From Petaurus breviceps papuanus (taxonomy: Eukaryota > Chordata > Mammalia > Diprotodontia > Petauridae): a DNA stretch of 64,000 bases. Position 1 is the stretch's first letter; each line of letters begins with the position of its first letter. The DNA is taken from contig JAMXIF010000051.1 of NCBI GenBank assembly GCA_028583685.1, positions 47,555,769 through 47,619,768 on the forward strand, given 5' to 3'. This document shows positions 1 to 13,100 of this stretch, piece after piece. The notes beneath the pieces are model-generated. The model was given only the letters and a program-made list of their open reading frames with translations, was not told the origin of the DNA and made no database searches. The position numbers and the translations under genes are program-made.

Positions 1-102
1 AGGGAAGGAGAGAAGAGAGAGGGGAGGGGAGAGAGGGAGGGAGAGAGAGGGAAAGAAAGAGGGAGGAAGAGTGAGAGTGTGTGTGTAAATGTGTGTGTAT
101 GC
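1..102. repeat. GA-rich simple repeat followed by a short GT run
   Basis: Almost pure purine sequence (GGGA/GAGA units) to about 76, then alternating GT to about 102. The left boundary is cut by the window edge. Confidence 0.9.
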
Positions 103-469
103 AGAATGGCAGGATTGTTCCAGCCCAGCCAGTCTAGTGTGGTGGACATAGCTATACAGGCAGCTTGACTAGTTTGCAGAAGCTAAGGATGTCGTTTGGG
201 GTATTAGGTCCCCTTCCTCCCTTTTTAAAAAATGGGCATAAGCATGTCAGAGGTAGCTTTACATGTGCTGACTCTCTTCCATGTTGGCAGAAAGGCATTT
301 CTCCTTGGGAAAGAGACATGTGGCAAGCTTTTTTTTGGTCATTTGATAAAGGTTCCTTCATCCCAATCCAAGCCAATAATCCAATAAGAATTTATTAATG
401 ACCTACTGCGTGCCAGACACTGTGCTGTTCTCTGTTGGTAAATAACTCAAGGAATCATAAAAATGAAAT

Positions 470-560
470 TCTTGTCATTCTAATACTTCATTTTACATGG
501 AAGAAAACTGAGGCCAAATTGGTGGCAGTGACTTAACCCTAGTTGGATGCCTGGAGTTGG
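470..560 (-). mobile_element. MIR-type CORE-SINE fragment (degenerate)
   Basis: The string cattttacatggaagaaaac and the following ctgaggcc...gtgacttaac match the antisense MIR core (cattttacagatgaggaaac, tgacttgccc). It is short and diverged. Confidence 0.5.
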
Positions 561-649
561 GACTGTAGCGGAGATTCTCTGAAGCTGCCCATTCCTGGAT
601 TCTTTCTGTGACACCCGTAATGCTCTCTCCTCATGTTTTTGGGGAGAAA

Positions 650-790
650 TAGAGAACTCTGGTTCAGAATACCTGGGTTCAGATCCCAACACCGTCACTG
701 CTGGGGCTTGAGCCAAGTTGCTAAGCTGTGGGAGCTTTTGTTCCCTTCTCTGAAATGAAGCCACGAGATTAGGAGGTGTCCGCAATCCTC
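650..790 (+). mobile_element. THER1/MIR-type SINE fragment (degenerate)
   Basis: It has the order 'tctggttcagaatacctggg', 'gttcagatccca', 'gccaagttgctaagct', 'tctgaaatgaag', which parallels the sense CORE-SINE (gttcaaatcc, caagtcacttaac, tctgtaaaatgag). Confidence 0.45.
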
Positions 791-869
791 TGTATATTTC
801 AGTCTATAGAAATAGAAATTTTGTTATTAGTTTTTTTTTGTTAATATTTGTTATTTGTTAAAATTGAAA

Positions 870-1175
870 TTATTTGTTAAAATTCTCTAAAGTAGGCAAA
901 GGAATGAAATTTAGGCTATGAAAAGTGGGCATGTTTATCAAAATTATTAAAATTACCTAAAATTATGTAAAGGAATAAAATTTAGATCTATTAAAACTAG
1001 GTCCATTTATTAAAATTAAATTATCAAAATTATTAAAATTACCTAAAATTATGTAAAGGAATAAAATTTAGATCTATTAAAACTAGGTCCATTTATTAAA
1101 ATTAAATTATCAAAATTACCTATATCTATAAAAACTGGACACATTTATTAAAATTAGATAAAGAAGTAAAACTTT
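870..1175. repeat. AT-rich minisatellite, 86-bp period
   Basis: Copies start at 937, 1023 and 1109. The first two full copies are essentially identical. The preceding segment (about 870-936) and the segment after 1109 are diverged or partial copies of the same unit, which contains 'aaggaataaaatttagatct' and 'aaactaggtccatttatt'. Confidence 0.9.
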
Positions 1176-1532
1176 CTCCATGAAGTTTTTCCTGGTACAC
1201 ACCATTCCAAGTTGAGCTGTAATCTTTCTCTGAATTAGTTAACTGGTGCCAGGGACCTTTTTGGGTGCCCTGGCTTATGATTCCTTCAGTGAGCAAAATT
1301 CCCGGAATGAAAAGTCTGCTGTCCTCAGGAAGGCGAGAGCATGAGGACCTTGGTCCCACCAATGTTTGATTCTGCATCTTTTCTTTAAATACCTTATTGC
1401 TGGAATCATTTTAACTAATCCTGGAAGCTGGTGCCACATGGTTATCAAATGGCCAAAGAAGGGCTTGAAGGGCTTCTCTTCAGAGTATCTGTAATTTTAG
1501 GTTGCATATTTGAATTTTTTTTCTTTTTCCAG

Positions 1533-1607
1533 GCACCTGAATAATAATGAGCTGACAATCATCCCTTCCCTGGGTGCTGCCTCTTCCCGAATCTTGTCTC
1601 TCTATCT
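1533..1607 (+). CDS. LRIG1: LRIG1 exon 3 (inferred number): one LRR
   Basis: This 75-nt exon is preceded by a pyrimidine-rich acceptor (ttctttttccag) and followed by gtaagt. The first base completes a codon from the upstream exon and the last two (CT) are completed by the next exon, so it is phase 2 on both sides. It encodes [16 protein letters not shown] then SSRILSLYL, the second LRR of the protein. Human LRIG1 reads YLNNNELTAVPSLGAA at this place (from memory). Confidence 0.93.
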
Positions 1608-4600
1608 GTAAGTGAACACAGCCTGTGGGCTTTGGATTTTGGGGGGGGGGATACGGTATGCTGTTGACTGTTTTACATAACTGTGAAATAACTTGATAAT
1701 TCTGTTTTAGCTAATGTACAAATCCAGCAGCCTTGTTAGGTATTGGAATGTTTTAGCTTGAGAATCTTCAGGGAGGGGCCCTCTTAGAAGTCCCTACAAA
1801 GATGGACTTTCTGGAGAGCCACAGGGTCAGAATGTACCTTTGGCAGCTCTCAAGTCTCAGGATGACAGAACTCCGGCTGGAAGAGGCCAGGGTGCTTGGG
1901 CTCATCTACCCAACAGCCCATTCATTGTCTCTACAAACTGGAGAGATGGAGAAACCTCATCTCACTTCAGGGGGAGGGGCAGACAGAGCCAGGAGCTCCC
2001 TAACTCATGTCTTCTGACTTCCATGGCTTCGTCCCACCACGCTGAGGCCTCATTAGCTAGATGGACCTTCTGTTCCACTTTGCCAATGGGATAGGCAGGG
2101 TCCTCAGCGGTAAAGAATGTAGTGTTAGAATTAGAACCCAGATCTCCACATGGTTCTTGCCTACTGCTTAGTTCCCGGCACATAGTAGGTATTTAAGAAG
2201 TGTTTAGTCAGTGATAGGATCAGTAACCTAGATAGCTCCATAGGTTGTGGGCATAGAGATACAACTGAATTTAGTCTTCGTCTTTAAGGAATCTTACAGG
2301 AGAAACAACATGTCAAATGTAAAAGTACATATAAATTAATTTGGGGGGATTGGAGGACTTGAGCCTTCTGGCAATGCTCTAAAAATATAGTCTGTATTGT
2401 CTCAATTGGACAGGCAGGAAAAATCCCCTCAGTCCTTTCAAGTGCTGTTGTTGGCTCTACAGTGTGGCACATAGTGGGGCTCTCCCAGGGGCCTGCTGAG
2501 CCTTCTTTTTGGTTGAGGAAGGCAGGCAGTTTGGGAAAAGTCACTAGGTTCCAGCAGGTAGCAGAAGGGTTTTATTTTTATACTGTAGAGAGCTTGTCCT
2601 GGGGTCCTCAGAGGGCCAGTGAAGTGGATGAACTGGCTAGAGATGCTTAAGTTCAGAGAGGGGGAACCGATCCCAACAGGGTGAGAGACCCAGAGACGTA
2701 TCTAGAGTTACTGGTTCTGTACGTAATTCAGCTTGTCCACTCACCTGCCTTCAGGAGGTTCAAAAAAATGCTCTGCAAATAGAACACAGTATGAAAAATT
2801 CCACATCCCATTTAAAAAAAAAGAAAGCAAGCCCTCTTCCCTTTCCCCATAGTGAAGATCCTGGTTGACTGAAGCATTAAATAAAGACCTTTTTCCAAGG
2901 CTAAGTGCCAGGCGCTACCCTTGAGCTCTCCCAGGGGCTGGTTCCTCCCCGTTCCCATGAACATGGTGGCTTATTTGAAAAAGTCCCTCCCAGAGATTTA
3001 TTCATACGAGCCAGTCCTGAGTCCTGGAGCCTCTTAGAGTGATGTTTGATGGCCTACAGGAGGAGGGAATTCCGGCCTGCCATGGCCTCCCCTCCTTTCC
3101 ATCTTTCTTTTTTTCTTGAAGATAATGTGGTAAGCTTTATAACCCGTTTGTTCACCTGTGTGTATCTTTCTGTGAAATTGGGGCTCAGTGGGCAGTGTGG
3201 AGGGACTTGGCAGGAGCAGGCTATTAATAAGATTGTTGGTGTAGCTTGCAGCTTTCAGATTTGGGCTGGCAGCGGGCCCTGTGTTCAGAAGGTGCTGTGT
3301 TCTTGCCAGCTCAGCCTTGCTCAGCTTAACCCTTTTTAAGGTCAGTAGCTTGGTTAGTAGGGAGCTGGTTTCTACCTCCTCCATCCTCTCCAGGTTCCGA
3401 GATGGGCTCCTGTATTAGTGCCACGGTAGATGGAACACTGGACTTGGGGTGAGGAAGATGGCTGGCTTAAACCTTACCTTGGATGGATGTGGCTACCTGG
3501 GGAGACCTTGGGCAGATCACTTCGCCTCTGTTCCCTCATCTGTGAAATGGGGATAATAGCAGACTTGCCTCATGGGGTGGTTGGGTAGCTAATGCCTACA
3601 CAGGTCTTTGTAAAGCTTGTGTCCACAGCCTAGTCTGGTTGGAGAGATGGCTGACATGAAGCCCCAAGACCTGCCTTGGAATCCCGACTCTGCTGCTTAC
3701 TAGCTGGGCAATCCAGGGCGAGTCAGAACTTCTTGGATTTCAGTCTCCTCTTCAGTCAAGTGTATGGGTTGGACCAGGTGGGCTCTGAGGACCTTTTCGG
3801 CTCCAAATCTGGGATTCTGTCAGTTCCTTCCCCTCTCTGGGAGGGGGCTTAACTTGTCAGTTCCTTCCCCTCTCTGGGAGGGGGCTTAACTTAACCTTTC
3901 TCACAGATTCCTGCTGGCCTTTGTTCGGTCTGTGAGCATCTTCTCGTGACCCTAGGATCAGGAGGAAGATGGTTTTCGGCGCTGACACAGAGCCGATCTC
4001 TCTAAGAACTGGGCCAGCCGTGGTTTCTTCTGATTTTGAGTTATTTCCACTAGAGTGTGGGTTTCTCGAGGGCAAGATCTGTGCATCCTTCTTGTCACTG
4101 TTCCTCCGGCTCCTAGCCAAGGGTCTGCAATAGAATAGGTGCTATGTAGATTAATAAATAAATACCTTTTGTAAGAGAGTTAAATTGAATTCCAGCAATA
4201 CCCAGGGGAGATAGGGAAGGAAGAAACCGGACACTAACTTTGGACCATTTAATTCTTAAAACCAGTGCTCAGTTCTTGGGGGTAACTTCACACCATCATC
4301 CTGGCCAGTGATGCACATGGCTTTTTAGCGGGCCTTCTTAAGTGGGTTTCTGTGCCTGCTCTGTCTGATGCTTCCCTACAGACTAAGAGTGGACCCTGGG
4401 GCTTGGGGTGGGGGCCGTGGAGAGGATAGGAGAGACTACCATGAGCCCTCTTACCTCATTTAGGCCTCCTGATGTTTAATCAGTGTTTATTGATTTATTA
4501 ATGTGGTGGCCGAACATCACCTTGGCCCTGCTGTTTCTTTTTCTGTCCTTCTGCCCCTCTGACCCCATTCTTCTGGTCACCTTTACTTCTCATTTTTCCC

Positions 4601-7140
4601 TGGAGAGGGAAAGGTGCCGGCTCTCCATTGCTTGGGCCTGGAGGCAATCCCCAGTGGAGCTCCTCTGGCTTTGAACCGGCCTCCTCTGGCTGACTAAAAA
4701 TACATTTCTTCTGTGACTCTCCCCCAGCGCAGGGCAGTGTGGGACAGGTTGGCTTTGTTCCTGCTCTTCCATTAGGCAGTGTTAAAATATGTAAAGTTAG
4801 GGAGGAAGAAAAGAAAAGAAAAGAAAACTCAGACTTGAACTGCCTTCACTTTGAATTCGGCTCAGAAAAGGCAGGTGAATGTTGGCAGCCACAGCTCTGT
4901 CTTGGGTGTGGATCTTATGTCTTATTTGATAAATTACTCTTTTGAAATGGTTGTGGGGAGGCGAGAAGAGAACAATATGTAAGATCTTTGACTTCCTTTT
5001 CTATTTCAGACATGCTGTCAGGGTAGTGAGGGGGCTGAGCTCAGCCCCCAGAAAGAACCATTCAGAGAGCCTTAGCCATTTTTGTATTCTGGACCCCTTT
5101 GTCGGTCTGAAATCTATGAACGCCTCAGAATGCTGTTTTTCAATGCATGAAGTAAAATACATAGAATTTAAAAAGAAAAATTTTTATTGTATATGATAAA
5201 TCCAAGACCTCGTGAGCACCAGTGACCAAAAGGTTGATTACCCTTGAGGTCATTCCTGGAATGATCTCCCAACTTAGCTAGTCTGGTCCTCAGCTGGGCC
5301 CACACTGGAATCCTGCTTGGTGGAACTGCTTAAAATAATTTATTCATTGCTTCCCTAGGAGATAATTATCTTCGAGAAAGAACCATAGCCTGAGGCCTAA
5401 TCACATTCCTTGTTAGTCCAGCAATCCAATTCACCAAATATTTATGGACGGCTTTCTGGGTATAAGGCACTGTAGGGAATAGCTAGATTAATAAATGATG
5501 ACTTAATACGCTGGGAGCCCAGAGCACCTTGTAAAAGTCTCCATTCTCTACTGAGCTGCCAGTGGAAATCCTCAGGTATGTTAATACACATTTTAGAGAT
5601 GGAAAAACTGAGGGCTGGTTAGAAGATTTTAGCCTTGCCTGCCCTAACGGGGAAAAGGGAAATGACCTGTCCCAGCCTTGGGATGAAACAGCCCAGTCAT
5701 CCCTCCCAACTGGCAAGCAGCAGATGGAGCTCATTTGAGTGGTGGAAAAAGTTACAAGGAATAAAGAATTGCTTCCTTTAATTGAGAAGAGGCAACAGCA
5801 GAGATGTTGTGATGAAGATAACGGGGGACCCCAGGGCTCACGCTCTCTTTTCCGAGCCCTGTTATTTGGGTGGCTGTGGCCGAGTCGCTGAACTTTGAAA
5901 TTTTGGACTTCCTGGGCTGGGGGTTAAGTTGGATGTAGGAATAGTCTTTTTTTTCCTCTCTCGTTCTTGTAGTCTTGACTGGTGACAACTCCCTTCTCTC
6001 CTTCCCTTTCTTCCTCCCAACTTGGTGGATGGAGTGACCTCATAGTGACCTCACCTCTCAGTACCTGGTGCTCACACCAGAGATGGAAACAAACCCATCC
6101 TGAAATGAGGAAGGATGAATGGAAACCAGAAATGTTTCCCCTGAAAATCTGGGGGGTCAGCAAAGCAGAGGCATCCACTTTTGCCACGTCAGGACAGAGA
6201 ATAGCTTAGAATGGTAGAGATGGTCTCTCCACAAGACGCCTTCTGCCACAATGATGCTGCGGCCATGGAGGACGTCCCTCTCTGTGCATCTCTACTGCTG
6301 CCCTCCATTTTTCCCAGTTGAGCTGACTCTTGTTATTTGGTCCATACATCAGAATGAATGATGTAATGGCAAGATTTCACTCTGGAATGTCAGCTTTGTT
6401 CTCACCAAGAGATCCTTTCCTCTGACATCCCAAATTGCTTCCCACTGGGCTTTCAACATTGCTGGGGATTTTCTCCCAGACTTGTATCCTGTTCAGAGAA
6501 GATGAGTGTTCAGGGACTCTCTCCCTGCTGAACCCAGAGTTTGTTGACTCTGATGGCAGCAAAGCTGAAAGGACTGTGCCCTTGGTGGTGTGCTAGCCCA
6601 AACGGGCTTGGGCGGGGTTGGAGGGGAGGGACAGGGTCCCTTCTCTCTACAGGATGAGCTAGAAGAGACCTTAGAGACCACTGAGTCTGGCCTTTTCATT
6701 TTACAAAGGAGGAAAGGTCAAATTTGAACCCGCATCCCACCATATTGTCCTCATGCGTTTTTACTCTCTTGCCCAGAGCAATAGTCTGTGGGAAACATGC
6801 CACAAAATAATGTGCAGTGGACCTGGAGTTGGGGGACATGGATTCCGGGCTTTTCTCTGCTACTTTGACTACCTTAGGCAAGTCTCTCCTCTCTGAGCCT
6901 TAGTTATCTCATCTGCAAAATGGGGGTGGGAGTGGGAGGGGATGGGTTCAGCCTAGATTGTCCCCAAGGTGCTTTCCATGTGTAGATCTGTGATCTTATG
7001 CTTATGTGAAGAGTTAGGCTGGTACTAACTGTCTCTTATGGTCACTTATGCTCACTTTTCCTTCTTCCTTACCTTTTACCTCTTCTTGTAGACTTTTATC
7101 TATAGAGTTGTAAGAATGTGCATTTTGGGAGAGTGTGTTT

Positions 7141-7176
<36 letters not shown>

Positions 7177-10100
7177 GCACGCATGCACTTGATTTGTGAT
7201 GGGGCAGCTAGATAGAGCACTGGACCTGGAGTCAGGAGGATCTGAGTTCAAATTTGGCCTCAGACACTTATTACCTATGTGACCCTGGGCAAGTCACTTA
7301 ACTGTGTTTGCCTCAGTTCTCCATCTGTAGAATGAACTGGAGAAGGAAATGGCAAACCACCCCATTATCTTTGCCAAGAAAACCCCAATTGGCATCATAA
7401 AAGTTGGACACGACTGAAAAAATAACTAAGCAACAACAAAATCTGTAACATCCATTCATCACACATATATTTAGTATGGAAATCACTTGTTTGAATCTCT
7501 AGGCACCTTTATCACCAGACCAACTGTCTGATTCTTCTTTTGGTGTACGGTTGCGACCCTCTTGAGGGGAATGGAGGTTTGTTTAGCTCATAATATTAAA
7601 AGGCAGGGTCTAAAATTTATCTGAAAATTGCTGCAGACCGGGCCGCTCCTAATTCTGTGCTCCTGTGTCAAGGAAATTAGATGTGTTCTTTAAGCCATTT
7701 GTAAAGAGAGCACATTAATTTGAAAGTAATGTCACAGGCGTGTCTTTAACAGCAAGCTTAAGACTTAATAGATTCTTGCCCTTCCCCTTTGCCCCCCCCC
7801 CACTTTGTTATGGGTCCTGTGTGTATGGGAGGCTGGTAGCCCCAAATTATGTGTCAAGCAAAAAAAAAAAATTTTTAACGATTGTCTTTTCAGTGAGGGA
7901 ATAAACCAGCCAGTAGCTTTAGAGTTGAGTTTTGTATGTGAAATTCAGTGACTGCAATTTTGTTTTCACTTTGGCTTTTTCCCTGGAGTATGTTTGCATA
8001 GAGTTGGGGGCAGGGTTGGTTTCTGTGGAAATCCAAACTTTGAATTTCCTGAGTCGTGGGTGTTTAAAAAAAAAAAAGCCCTGCTGTATGTAATATTGAC
8101 CTCAGCGGTCTTTGTTTTTAATTTCCTCAGCTTGAAGCAAGTGCCTTCATTAGTCTGCTAGGCCAGATGCCCCGAAGTCTCTGTTTTGATGTGATAACTA
8201 ACACATTTTGTTCATTCCTAGTTGTTTGGTGCACTGACTTATCTACTTATATTTTTCAAGGTGCTTTCTTTAAGCAAGGAGTATTTTTTTGGGGGAAAAA
8301 AACACCACCCTTCTCCCCAAGAAAATAAAAGGGGAGTGATTTCTTAGCGTCTTTTCTTGAATAGCAGACGGTCATGGATTACTGTTCATATCAGGGACAC
8401 AAGTTTCTCTCTGAAAGTATTTTCTTTCTAGAGATTGTGTAAATGAAAGAAGCTCTATCTTCTGATACTAAGGGCCTGTGTGACTGTAGTTATATCACTT
8501 AACCCCTCAGTTCCCAAGGCAGCTAATTCTGTAAATTGTCAAGAAAGTACCGATTTGGATTGGACCAGGGAACTAACTCAGTAGGCTCTCCCTACGCAGA
8601 TAAAATTATAGGACTGGACAAAAAGGAAAAAAAAAACCCATTCTGTTGATCTCATTATATGTGTGTATGTATGGTACCCTTACACATATCCCTCAAGGTT
8701 TTGTCAGAACAAAGGCACCAATGTTGCAACATTTAATAGTGATTGAAGGTTTCTAGATTGCTTTGCACCCATCTTCCCATGTTTTCCTGATATTCATTGG
8801 CTGTCCCCAGTGCCTGGAATCTTCTCTCTCCTCATCTAGCTTCCCTCAAGTCTCCTCTACCATCCCATCCTCCACACGAAGCCTTTCCCAGCCCTCCTTA
8901 AAATTCAGTGCCTTCCCTTTGACACTACTTCCCCCATCCCATTGCATCCTGTGTATGTCATGATTCACATCATTAGACTGTGAGCTCCTTGACAGCATGG
9001 ACTGTCTTTTGCTTTTCATTTATCTCAAGTATGGCTTCTGACACACGAGTAGGTGCTTTAGAAAAACCAGGTTAAAAAAAATTCTCCTGGGAAGTATCCT
9101 CATTTTATAGAAGAGAAATCTTTGAAATACGATTCAAAAGTCTGTCACTTAGTAAGTTAAAAAAAAAAAAAAGAACACATTTAAGTATGTCCTGTGGGCC
9201 AAGAACCGTGCTAATAAGCATGGGGATACAGAGAATAAAGACTGTTCATCTCTTGTCCCCTGGCCTGTCATCCTTCTCTGAATGTATTAAGTCTGAGAAG
9301 TTGGAGGGGAGGAGTGCGGATGGGATTTTAGGAGCATGGAGTGGAAAATAGGATTAACCAGTTCCTATAAAAGACCCCTACAGCGTTTCTAAGCTGTATT
9401 TGTTCATGGAATAAAATCAATAATACTACTTACCTGTTAAACTGTGCAGAAAACTCTTTTCTTTCCCCTTCCCCCAAGAACAGATTGAGTTATCTTTACA
9501 GTCTCGTCATGAAGAGGTCGATTCACATTAATCTCTAATTAAAATGAGTCTTAATTTTTTTTTCCTTTGAGGAGTGGGGAACATAGGTGGAAGATGATGA
9601 GCTTCAGCACAGGGTACTTCTGTTTCACCAGGGACACTGAGGGGTTAAATCATAGACCCACAAATACTATAAAGTGAGTTTCTGACCAGCCTTGATAGAA
9701 GGAGCTTCCATATTGGGAGTTCCCCCATGCTGTTGAAATTACAAGGTTTCCTTCCCTTCCTTCCAAAATAAAGAAAAAAGATTTGTCATTGATGTTAATG
9801 TTTCACAAATTGCTTGTTGTTTCTATGGTCTGTAACTGGTTATTATATTTCAAAATGAACATCAAGTTAATTATATCTTTAGGCACTGTGGAATAAATTA
9901 GCATTAACTGTCATATTGACAAGCTTCTTTCTGAGGCCTTAAACAAACCTTAAACAAAAGTCAGACATTTCTCCCACCCTCCTTCCCCCCTTTTTTCTTA
10001 AATTTCATGCTGGCAAAGAACTGGAAACAAAATAGATGCCCATTGTTTGGGAAATAGCCAAATGAGTTGTGGAGCCTGAACATAGTGAATTGTTACTGTT

Positions 10101-13100
10101 CTGTGAGAAATGATGTCTATTACTACCTCAGAGAAGCATGGGAGACATGAACAGATGCAAGGGTGAAGTGAGTGGAACCAGGAAAACAGTATCCACTGTA
10201 ACTACAGTGATGCAAATAGAAAGAATGTAAAAGGACAAGGATAGTGAATACTGTTTAAATATAATGTCAAAACTTTTCCCTGAAAAGATTTGAAATGCAC
10301 CACCATAAACACTCTGAAAGGAGCAGGTTTGTAACATTATATATTAGTTTAATGGAACCATTCCCCCCACCTTTATTTTCGTTTACCAGGGATGCTTTGC
10401 TAGATTGGATGGGAAAGTGAAAAGATTGTAAAAACAAAATATGTCCATAAAAAAACAACCTACAATTTAGAGACCACTGTGAACAATAAATCTCATGTGT
10501 TTGGGTATGGAGGAAATTAATTAAATTATTTGCTTGAGAAAACTCTGAAACTACAATGGACTTGCCTTTTTTTTTTAAAAAAGTTGGTTTTATTTGTTGA
10601 TTGATTATGTCCTTCTTGTAAAACTTTCTCCTTGAAATAAACAGACAGTAAATGTTCACACGACTCATTTGGCCATAAATTGGCAGCCCTTGGACCTCAG
10701 ATTTGGAAGCTTCAGGTTTACTGCTGTTGTAGATTTGTTTGCTTAATTTATTATTATCTCTCCACGGCATTTTTTGTTTCCACGTGAGCCACCCCTGGCT
10801 CTCATTGGGAAAATTTCCCATAGAATGTCATTCTAGTGTTCCTGGCTGTTATCTGCAGAGAACTGACTATTAATTGAGGTCTCATTACCATTTTAAACAG
10901 GCAGAGGACCTAAGTCAATGCTCCGTGTTTTAGCATGGATTATGTTACTAGTTCTATCAGAAAACTCTCTGCCCTCAAGCTGAAACATGAATGCCCCCTT
11001 TTTGTGGAAGGTAGAAATACGACAGGTTGTCAGGAGAGCAGGGAATTCTCATACCTCCCATTGAGGAAGCAAAATCAAAGCACCCACATTGCCAGAATGG
11101 AATTTTATGTTGTTGTTCAGTCATTTTAGCTGTGTCTGACTCTTTATGTTGCCACTTGGGGTTCTCTTGGCAGAGATACTGGGATGGTTTGCCATTTTCT
11201 TCTCCAGCTCATTTTACAGATGAGGAAACGGAGGCAAATAGGGTAAAGTTGACTTGTCCAGGGTCTGAGTGTCTGAGGCCAGATTTGAACTCAGGGAGAT
11301 AAGTCTTCCTGACTCCAGGTCCCATACTCTATCCATTAGGTGGAATTGTGCAGTTGATGCCATTGTTTTCAGCCATATTGTCCAAGAGTAGAAAGAATCT
11401 TTAGTGCTGTTCAGTTGTTTTCTTACCTGAAGTAGAGATGGGCAGTGGGAATTGAAATTAAACCAGTTTATTTCCTGACCTCGTTAGAAATTCTTCAACT
11501 GGTGAGAAGAGATGAGAGCTAAGGGCTTGCATGAAGTGTCGATCAGAGATTTTGCTTAGCCGTAACTTCCTGTTGACATGCTGGGTCACCAGATGGTGTA
11601 GTAGGATTGGATTTGGAGGCAGAAGACCTGACTTTAAAGCCTGGACCTCTGCCCTCCCTGTGTTGTCTCAGGCAGTTCAGATCCCTGGGCCTCAGTTTTC
11701 CTCATCTGTAAAATGAGGGGTTTGGACTAGAGGCTGACCAGTTCCTTCCAGACCTTCATCTCTGATACTCAGAATCTGGGAATCTGTTAGAAGATGAGGT
11801 CACACATGACAAATGCTGAGGTGGATGGTCACAAATGGGCTATGGGCATGACTTCAGTAACTAAAACATCCTTCCAAGTCCCCTTTCTGCTCGTTGTGGG
11901 AAAACTCATTCAGGTCAAATGCCAGGGGCACATCTGGGACAGCAGAAGGCTCTGCCGTCGGGGATCTGACTTTATTCAGATTGCAGTCTCATCAGATGCT
12001 TATGGATGTGCGGATGAGTCACACAAGGCCATAGCCAGGAAGACAAGTTTTTCAACATCCCATTTAGGAAGGAAAAACCACTTACTTTCCCTGGAACTCT
12101 TCATGATTTTTTGCAATGCATGCAGTATTTCTGAACCCCTTTGAGCAATACAGCCAGAGTCGTCCTTCTGCCAAATTACACAGAGTAATGACTTGTCATT
12201 TTCTTTTCCTTTTTGGGGGGGGATGGGGTGGAGAAAGAGGGGGTGGGGAGAGAGGAAAAGGAACACATCTGCAAGTTGTTTACTGAGAAAGTGAAGAGAA
12301 CACCAGCTGTATGAGGGAATGGAGGAAGAGGGAGAACCAGTGGAGTACACACTGTCATTAAGGTTCCTTGCCTTGTCCCTTTACTTTTCTCATTTCCATT
12401 GGGAACTCAGGAGCCCCACACCTCTGGACCTTTCATTCTTGTTGGGATGTTTTTCTGATGAACACCCAAGGTTTTAAATACAATTCTAGACCTGAAGGAG
12501 AGAGAGTAGTTACCTAAGCCTTGGCATCCAGTTGGATGGTCATTCCTGGGAAGCTCATTCCTTGCAAACATATTTGGGGCAGACCCTACAGTGTACTAGG
12601 GATGAAAGCACTTAGATCACTCTGGCTGTTTCCTTCAACAGGCTGCTGTGGAAAGGGAGTGATCTACAGTAGAGCCCGTCTGGTCAGCGTCTGTTGACCA
12701 CTCCTGGAGTCACAGCTCCCTGTAGATTGCTGTGGGAGATGGTGCTTATGACCTATTTATGTTTCATTTCAAGGTTAATAGAACAGTTTTCTTTCCCCAG
12801 ACCTTGTCAGATAGTTATTAAAATAGATATTATTAATATGGGCATTGTTCCTATATATTCCCATATATAATTATACCCATATAAAATAGATGTATTCCTA
12901 TATTCTTTATTAAGACAATATAGATATTATACCTGTATACATACCTATCTAACATTCCTATGTTCTCTGTCAATGTAGGTATTATTCCTATAGATAAACC
13001 TATTTAGAATACATTCCTTTATTCCCTATTAATATATAGTTATTATTTCTGTGTATATAACATAGATATATTCTATATTAATGCCATTCAGTAATTTTTT

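Larger units (their letters stand above)
1..1532 (+). other. LRIG1: 3' end of the LRIG1 intron upstream of exon 3
   Basis: This is non-coding and ends in the acceptor of exon 3. It holds a GA-rich simple repeat at the left edge, degenerate CORE-SINE fragments and an AT-rich minisatellite. I see no exon or other gene here. Confidence 0.85.

Noticed and set aside
870-1175. Possible CRISPR-like array of spaced repeats
   Set aside because: The 86-bp units abut with no unique spacers, and the host is a vertebrate.
10267-10821. 184-aa minus-strand open frame
   Set aside because: It begins in the old L1-like fragment, and shows no recognisable motif, signal peptide or splice context.
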